The notes below the pieces were generated by a model that made no database searches, was not told the origin of the DNA, and saw nothing but the letters and a program-made list of their open reading frames with translations. Shown here piece after piece: positions 7,593 through 16,574 of a stretch of DNA of 64,000 bases. Each line of letters begins with the position of its first letter. Position 1 is the stretch's first letter. Made by a program: the position numbers and the translations under genes. This DNA comes from a virus. The stretch covers positions 1 to 64,000 of the IMG/VR virus record IMGVR_UViG_3300025009_000088; one strand, written 5' to 3'.

Positions 7593-9841
7593 GGATACAC
7601 CAGCGCAAGTGTTACGACAAATTTTTCTACCGCACCGTCAACCGCAGAAATATCTAGCCACAGCCAGTTTCCGGCTGGCAAGGCACTTGAAAGAAGCCCG
7701 GACGATACCCCGCTTGTTGATGCTACCAAATCCGAGGCGGCTATATCTGTTCCTGCCGCGCCAATTGCGTTTCTTGATTCAATGTTAAATGTAACGGAGG
7801 TTCCACCAACGCAGTAGGCAGAGATGTTGGTTGCCGTGCGGGGTATATTCATAAGAGGGCCGGGAACCCCGCCTACGATAGGCGTGTCTATGGAAAACGT
7901 ATAAGTTACGCCAGCCATCATCCCAACGGTTCCAGACGGAAACTCTGGAAGTTTTGGAGCATTATAACCGCCCCCTCCAGGGTCTATTGGAATATCTGGA
8001 ATTGGCATTGTCTCAACAACATCACCGTTTACAACCGGAATTACGCTTGTTGAGGCAAGCAACAATTTACTCACTGGGTCGTATATGTAGGTTAATGAGT
8101 TTGGATTGAAGTCCATGTGAATTGTTACGTTGCGGTTCGTGTCCGCGGGGTCAATGATAATATTCAAAGACTCTTGCGGCGCAATATCTATGTTTCTATA
8201 TGAGCCTGCCAAATCCATTTCAATTGACTGGTATTTATAGTTTCTGAAAGCAAACAGATTTCCGACAATCTGATTTAGGTGCGCCTGACTATTTAACGCC
8301 AAGCCCTGCGTTTGTTCCATTGCGCCACGATACGAAGGCGCTTCTCCTGGAGAACAAGCCATACGAGCCGCAACCGTTCCTGTACCGGACGGATCATACT
8401 GAATACCGCCCATTTCAAGATAAGACAACGCGGGAGTAGTCAATTCGTCTATGACTGGACTGTTCGCCCAATCCCTATTTGTCATTTGCATGGTTGTGCG
8501 ATACGTGCCAGTTTCGGAAATGGTTATATCCGGTTCAACCCAAATCTTTCCTTGCCTGTCTGAAACCGCCTTGCCCACAACCGCAGAGCGCACCACATTA
8601 TCAATTGCATCGTATATGGACGACCTGTCGGAGTCGAAGTATTGAAGTTGCGGATTAGTGCCAACATAACTTACGTCAGTTGTCAAAAGAACAGTGGATT
8701 GCCACTTGAGAAAATGGTAAATCGCACGTTCCATATCCATTTGTTGAAGTTCGTACCATGTGTCAGGAGCATTATTGCTTTCAACTGATATTGAAAAACC
8801 AACCATTTGTTGCAGGTATCTTGTAATGCTTCCAACGTCAAATCTAACCGTACTGGTTGAATAATCGTACTGAATACTTCCGTCAAGCACATGCCCGACA
8901 AAGAATATCGAAGAATTGTTTTCCTGATTTCCGCCAAGACTTATCTTTGTGCTTCCGTAATAGTCTCTTGAGAATATTACAATGACGGAGCCTTCTTCGA
9001 TCAGTGTTTCGTCAACGGTTTCGTGCAAAATAATGGATGCTGTGTAGCCTCCCTCATCACGAGAACCAGCAAGATTTTCCAACGACCATCTTTGGAACGG
9101 AAGACTTGTGCCGCTTTCCATTTGGTTATAGATAGACACATACCTATACGACGTTTCCATTGCGCCGTTAGAGCCGGAAACCATCAATTTTGTCACATAA
9201 TGACCGGGCGTATTGTAAACAACATACCCAGGATGGTCGCTTACGGAGCCTGTTGGGTCGCCTCCTTCAAAAGCCCAATCGTAAGCAAACGTAGTTCCGG
9301 CTTGTAGTGCAGAAGTTCCGCTGGATGTGTACCAAAGCTGAGCAGAACCACCCTCAAGAAATGCGGCTCTGTGCGATCCCATGTTTGGAAACGCACCAAG
9401 AACGGAGTTTTGGTCATCATACTCAACGTCGTAGTCTTTGTAAAAAATTACCTTCTCCGGATCTGCCGGGTCTTGAATAATTCTCGGATATACTGGCAAT
9501 ACTTCAAAATACCGATAAACAGTCAGCAGTGCGTTATTTGCCCACTCTACATCCGAGTTTTCTGCGACAACTATATGAGCCACGGTAATGGATTTTACCC
9601 TTGTCTTTCCAAGGCTTTTTGGATTCGCCAAAGTTCCGACGCACAAAACCATTCCCGGTTCAACGTCAAGATAGCTTCCCTCTATTATCGTATCGTAATC
9701 AATGGTTCTTTCGCCCTTCGCAATAAGGGTATCGTCAACGCGACAACGAAAAGCAATCCTCGGCTGGAATACAGATAAAAACAGTTCTGTACTTTGCGGG
9801 CGTTTTCGAATTAGCTCTAGGTTGGCATCTGAAATCTGCAT
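7589..9841 (-). CDS. Tail-tip/tail-associated protein with PKD-like domain
   Basis: This 750-residue protein follows the tape measure and a distal-tail-like gene, the usual place of the tail-associated hub protein. The N-terminal about 150 residues are β-rich. A PKD-like Ig fold spans about 165-240 (YDWAFEGGDP, then YNTPGHYVTKLMVSGSNG). The following part resembles phage hub proteins that shape the tail tip. The last 150 residues are Ser/Thr/Val rich and probably another β-sandwich. No lysozyme or protease motif is visible. Confidence 0.7.
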   Translation of the reverse strand: MQISDANLELIRKRPQSTELFLSVFQPRIAFRCRVDDTLIAKGERTIDYDTIIEGSYLDVEPGMVLCVGTLANPKSLGKTRVKSITVAHIVVAENSDVEWANNALLTVYRYFEVLPVYPRIIQDPADPEKVIFYKDYDVEYDDQNSVLGAFPNMGSHRAAFLEGGSAQLWYTSSGTSALQAGTTFAYDWAFEGGDPTGSVSDHPGYVVYNTPGHYVTKLMVSGSNGAMETSYRYVSIYNQMESGTSLPFQRWSLENLAGSRDEGGYTASIILHETVDETLIEEGSVIVIFSRDYYGSTKISLGGNQENNSSIFFVGHVLDGSIQYDYSTSTVRFDVGSITRYLQQMVGFSISVESNNAPDTWYELQQMDMERAIYHFLKWQSTVLLTTDVSYVGTNPQLQYFDSDRSSIYDAIDNVVRSAVVGKAVSDRQGKIWVEPDITISETGTYRTTMQMTNRDWANSPVIDELTTPALSYLEMGGIQYDPSGTGTVAARMACSPGEAPSYRGAMEQTQGLALNSQAHLNQIVGNLFAFRNYKYQSIEMDLAGSYRNIDIAPQESLNIIIDPADTNRNVTIHMDFNPNSLTYIYDPVSKLLLASTSVIPVVNGDVVETMPIPDIPIDPGGGGYNAPKLPEFPSGTVGMMAGVTYTFSIDTPIVGGVPGPLMNIPRTATNISAYCVGGTSVTFNIESRNAIGAAGTDIAASDLVASTSGVSSGLLSSALPAGNWLWLDISAVDGAVEKFVVTLALVYP

Positions 9842-10201
9842 TTATGCTCTTATGCTGGAGATCAAAAGGACGACATTTTCGTAAAAATTTTCGAAGAAAT
9901 TATCAAATCCCGGTTCGTCAATAACGCAGCCGCTATAGGCATAAAACTCGTAAGTGGTGTCGTTATATTTTGGCAACGAGGCAACGACAGTTCCAGTAAT
10001 TCCAAACGAATTGTAAAATGTAAGCAACTGCGTAAATTCAGACGCGGACATATAATCCCATTGCATTTGGAATTGAGAGAGCGCAGGATAAATGCCGTGT
10101 CCGCCTCCGTCTATGCCGACGCTTGACCTCTTTATCCAGTTGTGTTTTGTTGGCTGAATGGAAAGCGCGGTTCCATTGATTGCAAATGTGTTTACAGTCA
10201 T
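9842..10201 (-). CDS. Distal tail-like protein
   Basis: This 119-residue protein sits directly between the tape measure and the hub protein, the place of distal tail (Dit) or minor tail proteins. The sequence is β-rich with GGGHGIYPALSQFQMQW and ends in hydrophobic strands. It is shorter than most Dit proteins, so it may correspond to a λ M-like minor tail protein instead. Start is a standard ATG three bases after the tape-measure stop. Confidence 0.6.
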   Translation of the reverse strand: MTVNTFAINGTALSIQPTKHNWIKRSSVGIDGGGHGIYPALSQFQMQWDYMSASEFTQLLTFYNSFGITGTVVASLPKYNDTTYEFYAYSGCVIDEPGFDNFFENFYENVVLLISSIRA

Positions 10202-10204
10202 TAT

Positions 10205-12811
10205 TTATCCTTTACTGCGACTGACGCGGGCGATTACTTCCGCTGTTTTCGACAGAGAATTGCGAATAACTCTTGCTTCCAAGTCCGGCGAAAGAAGCAT
10301 TTCAATCGAAATCTTTCCGCCTAGTCCACCACCACCAGAGAGATTGGCAAATACATCGTTCACATTACTGCCAATTCTATTGAGCGGAGTAAAGGTTGCC
10401 ATCTCAAGCCCTCGTTCTCCAAACAGGGCTACGGTCGGCTTGTCTGCGATAACCGTACCGCCACCAGCGTAATTTCCTCCACCGTACTGATATAGCGGCG
10501 GAGGAGTGGGAGGCGGAGTTCCAACCAGTCCTTGCGTTGCCTGTATCATCGCCATTGAGTTTGCGTACATCGCGCCAATCTGTGCATAAAGAGATGACAT
10601 GAAGTTGTACATTTCCTGCATGGCTCGAATGTTTTCTGCGGTAAACGATTCGATTACTCCGTTTATCATTTCCTGATACAGCTTGTGCGCACCGTATTCT
10701 GCTTCGTATGCGTCCATCAACTGCTTCATCTTCTCTTCTGCGTGGCGTTGAATTTCTTCCATCTCTCTTTGGTTCCAGAGCGCAAGTTCTTCAAGTTCGC
10801 GCTCTTTCCAAAGATTGATTTTCTCAAGTTCTCTTTGTTTTTCAATTTCAAGTTCTTGGAGCTTTTGCGCGTACTCTCTCTGAACGGCCTCGATTCTTCT
10901 CTGCTCTTCGATACGAATAGCCGCAAGGTCAGCCGCCAACTGCTCTTTGCGAAGTTTATCTTCGAGTGCCTTGCGCTCGTAAAGTTGTTTCTTGTCAAAC
11001 TCGTATTGTTTCAGGAGGCGAAGAACCTGTCGGGCATCTCGCGCATGGAGAGCGTCGTCCAAGTCCATCATAAACTGCTCGCGCAGTTCTTTTAGTTTTT
11101 GCTGAAACTCCATTTCAGCGCGTAGTTGATCTTCTCGATATTCGCGCTGTGCATCTTCGATTTTCTGCTGTGCGTCAATATGAATTTCGGCAATATCCTG
11201 CTCAAGTTCTCGTGTCGCATCTTCGATCTTCTGCTGAAATTCAATCTCGACATCTTCTACTTTGATTTCCGCATTGATTAGAATGTCTTGATACTTTTGC
11301 TCTGTAAGAATTTCTAGTTCTCGCCTAGCCTGCCTAGCCTTTTCTGCGACCTCTTCAAGGTCTTCTCCTAGCTCGTCTAGCGCATCCAGGGCGTCTTGCG
11401 AAACGCCGTCCCCTTCTGTTTCAATCGGTATTACTATGGTTGGCGTATCTGGAATATCCAGCGCGCCGTCAATAAGTTTCTTGAACCACTCTGGCGCATC
11501 TCCCGGCATCCCATTAAATAAAGACCGTATCTCAAAATTGAATATTGTTCTCCACGCTGTAGGAAAATCTGTCAATACTTCCCAAAGCGCAACTAAATTA
11601 TTCTTTCCTTCTCTTATTTTTTCTACAAACGAACCAAGAGAGTATATAATCCCGTCAACGGTGGCGACCCATACCGCGCCAAATAGTTTCCATGTATTTA
11701 TCACGGCAGTTAGAAGATCAAGAAGTCCGGTAAGTCCTGGCGCGATTGTGGTCATAAATCCGCCAAATGCCGTCTTGACATCCTCCCACGAAGCCGCGTT
11801 TGCCTTTACCTTTGCGGAGTTTGTTTCGAGATACTTAGAATACTCTTTCAGAGCCTCAAGCGCACGGTCTTCTATAATCGCAGTCTTGACCTGCGCCCTT
11901 TGTTCTATCGTCAAATTACTTGCGGCTTCCCCTGCCTGTAGGTATCCAAGCTCTACGGCTTTTAGTTGCATCGCCAATTCGCCAAACTGGACATTTATAG
12001 AGGCGATACTTCTTGATTGAGAAGAGATAAGCGCCGTCATCATTTTGTCTGTTGTTTCTTGCAGACTCTCGGATGATTGCGACACCACGTTCAGCACAGC
12101 GGCGTATCTTGTTAGGCTAACTATCTGTTCTTCTGAAAATCCGAATTGTTCCATGCCAGCCGCGAATGTGGACATACTGGCAAGCAAATCTGTTTCAGAG
12201 AATATCTTTAACTCTTCTTTTATTTTTGCAAGACCATCCGTAAGCCCTTGCATAGAAATTTCCACGCCCTGTTTCGACAACGCTACTTCGGCGGTATGAA
12301 TCCTCCACAACGCCTCTTCCACGTCCATAAATGCTTTGACAGAGTCTTTTGCAAATTTTGTGATGGCAGATAGAACAACATTCACCAGCATGGCAGTTAG
12401 AACGCCCATCGCAGTGCGAATTATGTCAATAGAATATTTAGATTTCTTAGCCGCGCTATTCATATTGTTGCCGATATTTTGTATAGGCGCTTTCGTCTTT
12501 TCTGCGGCTTTTCCAATCCCCTCCACGCCCTTCGCAACTTGCGTAGCTCGTTCTATGTCTGTATTTGAAATTCCAAGAGTTCCGAATTTTCCGCCACTCG
12601 CGGCGTTCAGTTTTTGTAGTTTCTGCGCCATTACATCAATAGACACGCCAGCAGAGTTTGCCATTGCTTGCAAAGACTTGGCGATCATCGCAATGCGCGT
12701 TGCCGAACTCTCTACCTTCGAATCTAGGTTTTTCAAGGACTGCAAAACGCCCTTGGTGTCCAAGAGTATTTGAGTTGCGATTATATCTATTGCACTAGAC
12801 GGGAGACTCAT
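10205..12811 (-). CDS. Tape measure protein
   Basis: This 868-residue protein sets tail length. It has an N-terminal α-helical region, hydrophobic segments near residues 135-155 and 360-400, and a very long charged coiled coil at about 470-720. The coiled coil contains imperfect FQQKIEDA-type repeats. The C-terminal tail has PPPTPPPLYQYGGG, followed by ADKPTVALFGERGLE, which is typical of tape measures. It is preceded by two chaperone-like genes and followed by tail-tip genes. At about 0.15 nm per residue a tail near 130 nm would be expected (inference). Confidence 0.9.
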   Translation of the reverse strand: MSLPSSAIDIIATQILLDTKGVLQSLKNLDSKVESSATRIAMIAKSLQAMANSAGVSIDVMAQKLQKLNAASGGKFGTLGISNTDIERATQVAKGVEGIGKAAEKTKAPIQNIGNNMNSAAKKSKYSIDIIRTAMGVLTAMLVNVVLSAITKFAKDSVKAFMDVEEALWRIHTAEVALSKQGVEISMQGLTDGLAKIKEELKIFSETDLLASMSTFAAGMEQFGFSEEQIVSLTRYAAVLNVVSQSSESLQETTDKMMTALISSQSRSIASINVQFGELAMQLKAVELGYLQAGEAASNLTIEQRAQVKTAIIEDRALEALKEYSKYLETNSAKVKANAASWEDVKTAFGGFMTTIAPGLTGLLDLLTAVINTWKLFGAVWVATVDGIIYSLGSFVEKIREGKNNLVALWEVLTDFPTAWRTIFNFEIRSLFNGMPGDAPEWFKKLIDGALDIPDTPTIVIPIETEGDGVSQDALDALDELGEDLEEVAEKARQARRELEILTEQKYQDILINAEIKVEDVEIEFQQKIEDATRELEQDIAEIHIDAQQKIEDAQREYREDQLRAEMEFQQKLKELREQFMMDLDDALHARDARQVLRLLKQYEFDKKQLYERKALEDKLRKEQLAADLAAIRIEEQRRIEAVQREYAQKLQELEIEKQRELEKINLWKERELEELALWNQREMEEIQRHAEEKMKQLMDAYEAEYGAHKLYQEMINGVIESFTAENIRAMQEMYNFMSSLYAQIGAMYANSMAMIQATQGLVGTPPPTPPPLYQYGGGNYAGGGTVIADKPTVALFGERGLEMATFTPLNRIGSNVNDVFANLSGGGGLGGKISIEMLLSPDLEARVIRNSLSKTAEVIARVSRSKG

Positions 12812-13100
12812 TTTTTAATCCTAGAGAACGCGAGAACGAGATAAGAGACAGAATTTGGTTTTCTCGAAGTCCGTCAATGAAACAGGTCAAAATGTCAATC
12901 GAAATCTCTTTTTTGACATTTTCTTCTGTTTCTCCGGTAATCAAAATTACACCGTGTAAATAGTCCTCGGGAGTAATTTTTTCGATTATCCCAGAAACGA
13001 AGTCCAAAACAGAAACCGAACCCACATTCTTATCAACATTTTTCTCTAAGATTTGCGCTAGAAGCAGAGCATCTCGTAAGTTCAAAAGTCTGCTTTTCAT
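12795..13100 (-). CDS. Tail assembly chaperone-like protein (second)
   Basis: This 101-residue protein lies just before the tape measure and overlaps its start by 17 bases. The ATG is formed by TAATG with the stop of the preceding gene. The reading frame is also open further upstream in the -1 frame relative to that gene, recalling the G/GT frameshift pair, but no classical slippery heptamer is visible. The protein is helical with no motif. A perfect palindrome copy is embedded, encoding L-H-G-V. Confidence 0.6.
   Translation of the reverse strand: MKSRLLNLRDALLLAQILEKNVDKNVGSVSVLDFVSGIIEKITPEDYLHGVILITGETEENVKKEISIDILTCFIDGLRENQILSLISFSRSLGLKNESPV
12947..12959. promoter_or_regulatory. Dispersed palindrome copy, perfect
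   Basis: TTACACCGTGTAA inside a late tail gene, read on the coding strand as TTA-CAC-GGT-GTA. Confidence 0.7.
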
Positions 13101-13714
13101 TATTCGTCCACATCCAAGTTTACTACAAGACCGACTGGAATCATATCCTGACGTATCTTTGTTTTGATAACCTTCCCCTTCTTCCGAATAGGCTTCATCC
13201 ACTCTGGACGGTCAAGCGGTACAAACTTCGAACTCTTTGTAGATTTGTTGTACGATAAACTTTTCTCGCTCAAGCCCCATTCCCATTCTTTCTGCGCCTG
13301 ATCTGAAAACAATATCTCCTGATAAAGACCAATCGCAATGTCAATATCAAGATTTGCTATTTCATCCTGCTTCCAGCCATAATTTCTAGCAAGGATGTTC
13401 AACCAAAAGTACCAAGTTCTTCCTTCGTAATCAAAGTAGCCCTTGTTATCTTCTTTTATCTTTTCAGAGAATATTGGAAAGTCTTTTGATGGAATGTTTT
13501 CAGAAACGCACGCGTTGAACAGTTCCGCAATCTCCGTCCAAGGAAGCGTTTCGAGGTCGGTATCTTCTTCTGTGCAAAGACTTATATATTTGAAGATTTG
13601 GTCGCAGACAGAACCAATCATTCCGTTCTCTGCGGCAGTATCTATCCTCCCTCGTACATCTTCCAGTTCAGACCATTCTTTTAGTTTTAGCCTTCTCGGT
13701 TTTCTCATATTCAT
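13100..13714 (-). CDS. Tail assembly chaperone-like protein (first)
   Basis: This 204-residue soluble protein lies between the tail tube gene and the tape measure, the usual position of tail assembly chaperones. It has a central WYFWLNILARNYGW segment and a basic C-terminal end. Family assignment rests on gene order. It ends in a TAATG overlap with the next gene. Confidence 0.55.
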   Translation of the reverse strand: MNMRKPRRLKLKEWSELEDVRGRIDTAAENGMIGSVCDQIFKYISLCTEEDTDLETLPWTEIAELFNACVSENIPSKDFPIFSEKIKEDNKGYFDYEGRTWYFWLNILARNYGWKQDEIANLDIDIAIGLYQEILFSDQAQKEWEWGLSEKSLSYNKSTKSSKFVPLDRPEWMKPIRKKGKVIKTKIRQDMIPVGLVVNLDVDE

Positions 13715-13725
13715 CCTTGAGAACC

Positions 13726-13748
13726 GCCCGGCTTTTGACCGGGCGGCT
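13726..13748 (-). terminator. Hairpin after the tail tube gene
   Basis: An 8-bp GC-only stem (CCGCCCGG with CCGGGCGG) closes a 7-base loop in the gap after the major tail protein. The downstream minus-strand bases are TTCTC, a poor U tract, so it may attenuate rather than fully stop transcription. That would fit the need for much more tube protein than chaperone. Confidence 0.6.
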
Positions 13749-13759
13749 ACTCATTTAGC

Positions 13760-14398
13760 TTACGGAAGTGCCGAAAGATCGCCCCTCACTATCGTGGCGA
13801 ATTTCTGCGAGGCGGGCATTGTTTCTGAAGCGAAGCCTCGGATTTTTACCCCTTCAACCATCCAGGGTTCGCCGTACTTCATGTTGATTGTCCAAGCGTC
13901 AATGAACTGGCCTCGGTGCAGGTGGAAGGCAACATAATCTCCAGCAACATCATCATACACCTTTGGGGCGTAGAACATATAATATTGGGAGTTCTGAATT
14001 GAGCCAATTCCAGCCTTCTCGTAACCAGTCCCTACTGTTGGCGCTGAGCCAAGATTGAGCATGTGGCGCAACGCGGTCAGGGGAAGCAGGGTGGTGAATG
14101 TGAACGAAAATTCAACATAGTCCCTGCGTTGAATAACGGACTTATCGCCGATTGAGTCGCAACGGACTTGATTGAGCGTTACGCCCTCCGATAGTGCCAC
14201 ATCCTGAATACAACCGAGGCGATAGACTGGATAAGTGGACGTGCCGCTCAAGTTCCAGTAAAAGCCATCAGAATCAGGATTGTTCAGCGGGTTAGCCGTT
14301 GCGTCCTGAAAATACAAATATGGAGCACCGTCAAGATAGATTTCCTCTTGAGCGTCGATGTTCCCGACTGGTACGCCAGTCACCAAGGGTTCCGTCAT
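13760..14398 (-). CDS. Major tail (tube) protein
   Basis: This 212-residue β-rich protein is followed by a strong hairpin, then chaperone-like genes and the tape measure, which is the standard order for the tail tube gene. Features include FYWNLSGTSTYPVYRLG near 46-62 and a long β region ending in EGVKIRGFASETMPASQKFA. No catalytic residues are expected. The identity is inferred from order, size and composition. Confidence 0.7.
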   Translation of the reverse strand: MTEPLVTGVPVGNIDAQEEIYLDGAPYLYFQDATANPLNNPDSDGFYWNLSGTSTYPVYRLGCIQDVALSEGVTLNQVRCDSIGDKSVIQRRDYVEFSFTFTTLLPLTALRHMLNLGSAPTVGTGYEKAGIGSIQNSQYYMFYAPKVYDDVAGDYVAFHLHRGQFIDAWTINMKYGEPWMVEGVKIRGFASETMPASQKFATIVRGDLSALP

Positions 14399-14401
14399 TG
14401 T

Positions 14402-14698
14402 TTAGTCTCCAGCGAGAGCAAAAATCTGGTTGCCTTCTGTCGTTCCACTTCCACAACATTGTCGGCCACCTTGACGTTTTTGCAGTAAAAACTCTACATC
14501 TAATTTGTCTACATCTACAACCGATCCTGCTCCAGGGAATTTATACACTTGCTTCGAAACTTCTCCTGTAACCATTAGTATTGCGTCCAGCAAAAGGACG
14601 ATACGCACGGTTTCAACCTGTTCCAAAGGTGGAGAAATCTTTTCAATGGATTTATACTTGCGTGGTTCTTCTACCCGTTGTGAATAATTGTTCGGCAT
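14402..14698 (-). CDS. Small hypothetical tail-region protein
   Basis: This 98-residue protein lies between a tail-terminator-like gene and the tube gene. It contains a hydrophobic stretch (VRIVLLLDAILMVTG, about 31-45) and a cysteine pair near the end (RQCCGSG). Its start overlaps the preceding gene. The sequence does not match a family I know; a tail-completion role is suggested only by position. Confidence 0.6.
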   Translation of the reverse strand: MPNNYSQRVEEPRKYKSIEKISPPLEQVETVRIVLLLDAILMVTGEVSKQVYKFPGAGSVVDVDKLDVEFLLQKRQGGRQCCGSGTTEGNQIFALAGD

Positions 14699-15075
14699 CG
14701 TATTTGCGATCTCCAGGTTAGTTCGTCTTGAGCAATTGCTGGAATATTTTCTAGTATATTAATATTCACAAATTTTATTCCATTTTGGCTAAAAGATAAA
14801 TCCTGAAAAGTAGAGACAACTATTCCGGCAATGTGGTCTGCTTCTTTACTAGATGCCTTCTCACTGAATACATAGAATGAGAACTCGATCCCAGAAGGAC
14901 AGACTATCCCATATTGCGAGTCTATATGAATCCTAATGCACGGATAAGAGAAGTCTGTGCCTCTGTAGTTAAACTCTTTAATGCCAGTCGCGCCATCCGT
15001 TAGCGCGGCGATTATTGTTGCGGTTGCCTGTGTCTTGGCTACGATTGCGGCTTTAATGAGTTCGTTTGAGATCAT
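14671..15075 (-). CDS. Tail terminator-like protein
   Basis: This 134-residue protein has the size and place of tail terminator/tail completion proteins of the DUF3168 or gpU kind, between the HK97 gp10-like gene and the tube gene. It starts with a helix rich in A, I and T (ELIKAAIVAKTQATATIIAAL) and continues with β strands (RIHIDSQ, IEFSFYVFSE). It is separated from its upstream neighbour by an inserted endonuclease gene on the other strand. Confidence 0.55.
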   Translation of the reverse strand: MISNELIKAAIVAKTQATATIIAALTDGATGIKEFNYRGTDFSYPCIRIHIDSQYGIVCPSGIEFSFYVFSEKASSKEADHIAGIVVSTFQDLSFSQNGIKFVNINILENIPAIAQDELTWRSQIRCRTIIHNG

Positions 15076-15167
15076 GGTTTACCTAGCGCAATTTTAACCC
15101 AAATAGGCATTTTTATGATAGAATGAATATTGTCGGCTGGGAAGAGCCAAGCTAGAATCGGCAACAC

Positions 15168-15205
15168 CCGCTCCGCTTATGTGCTTCCCCACATAGGCGG
15201 GGCGG
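15168..15205 (+). promoter_or_regulatory. 16-bp hairpin in leader of homing endonuclease
   Basis: Bases 15168-15183 pair with 15190-15205 over 16 consecutive pairs, two of them G·U, around a 6-base loop. The G·U pairs become A·C mismatches on the opposite strand, so the structure is built for a plus-strand RNA. It ends 8 bases before the GGAG of the endonuclease gene and could block or time its translation. A TATGAT-type -10 box lies at 15115-15120. Confidence 0.6.
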
Positions 15206-15222
15206 ATTGCATTGGAGATAAT

Positions 15223-15705
15223 ATGACAAAAGAAATCAAACTTACACAAGGACAAGTCGCGCTGGTGGATGATTGGCGGTTTGACGAACTCAATTAATAC
15301 AAATGGTATGCGCAACGGGATTTGAATTCTACGTTGTATCGCGCCGTGCGAGTAGAGCGCGATTTTTTCGGGAAGAAAAAGACGGTTTTTATGCACCGCG
15401 TTGTTGCTAGAACTCCAAATAACATGCAAACCGACCACGTAGATCGCAACCCGCTAAACAATACCGAAAAAAACTTGCGCGCTTGCACGGTATCTCAGAA
15501 TCAGCGAAATCGCGGCAAGGCCGCCAATAATACGTCTGGATATAAGGGCGTAGCGGCTCACGGAAAAGGTTGGGAGGCAAAAATTAAAGTCAACAATAAA
15601 ATACACCATCTCGGAACATACGCCACGGTTGAACTCGCCGCTCGCGCTTATGACGAGGCGGCAAAGCAATTACATGGAGAGTTCGCTCGCCTAAATTTCC
15701 CCTGA
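15223..15705 (+). pseudogene. HNH-AP2 homing endonuclease with in-frame stop
   Basis: The gene is read against the surrounding late operon. The frame starts at an ATG with GGAG upstream and encodes MTKEIKLTQGQVALVDD and ELN. It hits TAA at 15295-15297, then continues in the same frame with YKWYAQRD and the HNH core (MHRVVARTP, DHVDRNPLNN). An AP2-type DNA-binding domain (SGYKGVAAHGKGWEAKIKV) completes it. Homologues normally have Gln at the stop position, so a single CAA to TAA change is the simplest explanation. A TTG at 15322 could restart translation but would lose the N-terminal strand. It is a free-standing mobile gene between two connector genes. Confidence 0.75.
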
Positions 15706-15720
15706 GATTTATAGTACGGA

Positions 15721-16176
15721 CTAAACCTTCCTCGCCATACTTCTAATTACCAGCCTTATGTTTCTACCAACAGAGTCTCTAAGTTCTGCCTTATTTTGTT
15801 CTCTGTGCTTGTCCTTCGCTGGTTGCAAGAACGGTCTTTTTTCCATGCCCGGATGATTTACGTGTTCCGTTTTTATGATTTGTCCGGCAAACGCGTTTGT
15901 TCCTTCAAACACCAGAAGCGGAGCATTTCTAGCGTCTATGCCATGAGGTTTTGCGCCTCTCTCAAATATTACTGCCTGCGGAGCAATGTTTGTGTCGAGC
16001 CAGATTGTAATAGACGCAGTATCTTTGGTTGCGCTGACGTTACCGACTTTTATAGACTTCGGAATTCTTGTGCTTCCGGTTCCCTTTGCAAATCCCCTCG
16101 CGCTGGCGGCGATACGATTGGCAATCTTTAGCAGAACGCCCTGAGGAACAATGTCCGAGGCTTGAATAGATTTCAT
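15721..16176 (-). CDS. HK97 gp10-like head-tail/tail completion protein
   Basis: This 151-residue protein matches the HK97 gp10 family by its length. It has an N-terminal helix with KIANRIAASARGFAKG and a central QAVIFERGAKPHGIDAR. The family's typical late motif is VNHPGMEKRPFLQPA, followed by a C-terminal amphipathic helix. It sits among connector genes upstream of the tail terminator-like gene, and its start overlaps the preceding stop by ATGA. Confidence 0.75.
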   Translation of the reverse strand: MKSIQASDIVPQGVLLKIANRIAASARGFAKGTGSTRIPKSIKVGNVSATKDTASITIWLDTNIAPQAVIFERGAKPHGIDARNAPLLVFEGTNAFAGQIIKTEHVNHPGMEKRPFLQPAKDKHREQNKAELRDSVGRNIRLVIRSMARKV

Positions 16177-16562
16177 TGATAATTATTTCCGTGAGTATTT
16201 TCGACCCTTTGGAGATTTAGGATGAGATACCTGCGCGGGTCGGATGGATGAAAGTTTGACTCTTGTATATTCACAATACGGAACATCTTGAGATAGTGGT
16301 TGCTATTGGAGGGGTTGGTAATTTGCAGGAAGTGTTTTCGTTCCACCAATTGCATCCCTGGTTGTGGATGAACAACCGCAGAGAAGAGCTTGGATGTCTC
16401 GAATCCTTGAATGGCAAGATCGAGGGAGTTTCGGCTGTTCTCCATGCGCAACCTAACATTATCATACACCACCGTACCGGACGGCTCCGCGCCTCCAACC
16501 TCATCATCATTTGAGAACGAGTAAGATATTATGTTGCAGAGAAGAACAAGTCCGGCTACCAA
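16173..16562 (-). CDS. Head closure/stopper-like protein
   Basis: This 129-residue protein lies between an adaptor-like gene and the HK97 gp10-like gene, the slot of head-closure (stopper) proteins. The likely start is TTG, eight bases after GGAG. It is β-rich (YDNVRLRMENSRNSLDLAI; RRYLILNLQRVEN). No catalytic motif is seen. The call rests on order and size. Confidence 0.55.
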   Translation of the reverse strand: MVAGLVLLCNIISYSFSNDDEVGGAEPSGTVVYDNVRLRMENSRNSLDLAIQGFETSKLFSAVVHPQPGMQLVERKHFLQITNPSNSNHYLKMFRIVNIQESNFHPSDPRRYLILNLQRVENTHGNNYQ

Positions 16563-16574
16563 AGTAAAATCTCC

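Noticed and set aside
12795-13202. A -1 frameshift joining the two tail chaperone-like genes, as in λ G/GT
   Set aside because: The -1 frame is open across 13100-13202, but no X-XXY-YYZ slippery heptamer is visible and a clean TAATG restart explains the second gene.
15223-15705. Stop-codon recoding (TAA read as an amino acid)
   Set aside because: TAA is used as the normal stop in many neighbouring genes, so general recoding is excluded; a point mutation is simpler.
15076-15720. Group I intron carrying the HNH-AP2 gene
   Set aside because: The stretch lies between two complete genes and does not interrupt a coding sequence; no convincing P3-P7 core was seen.
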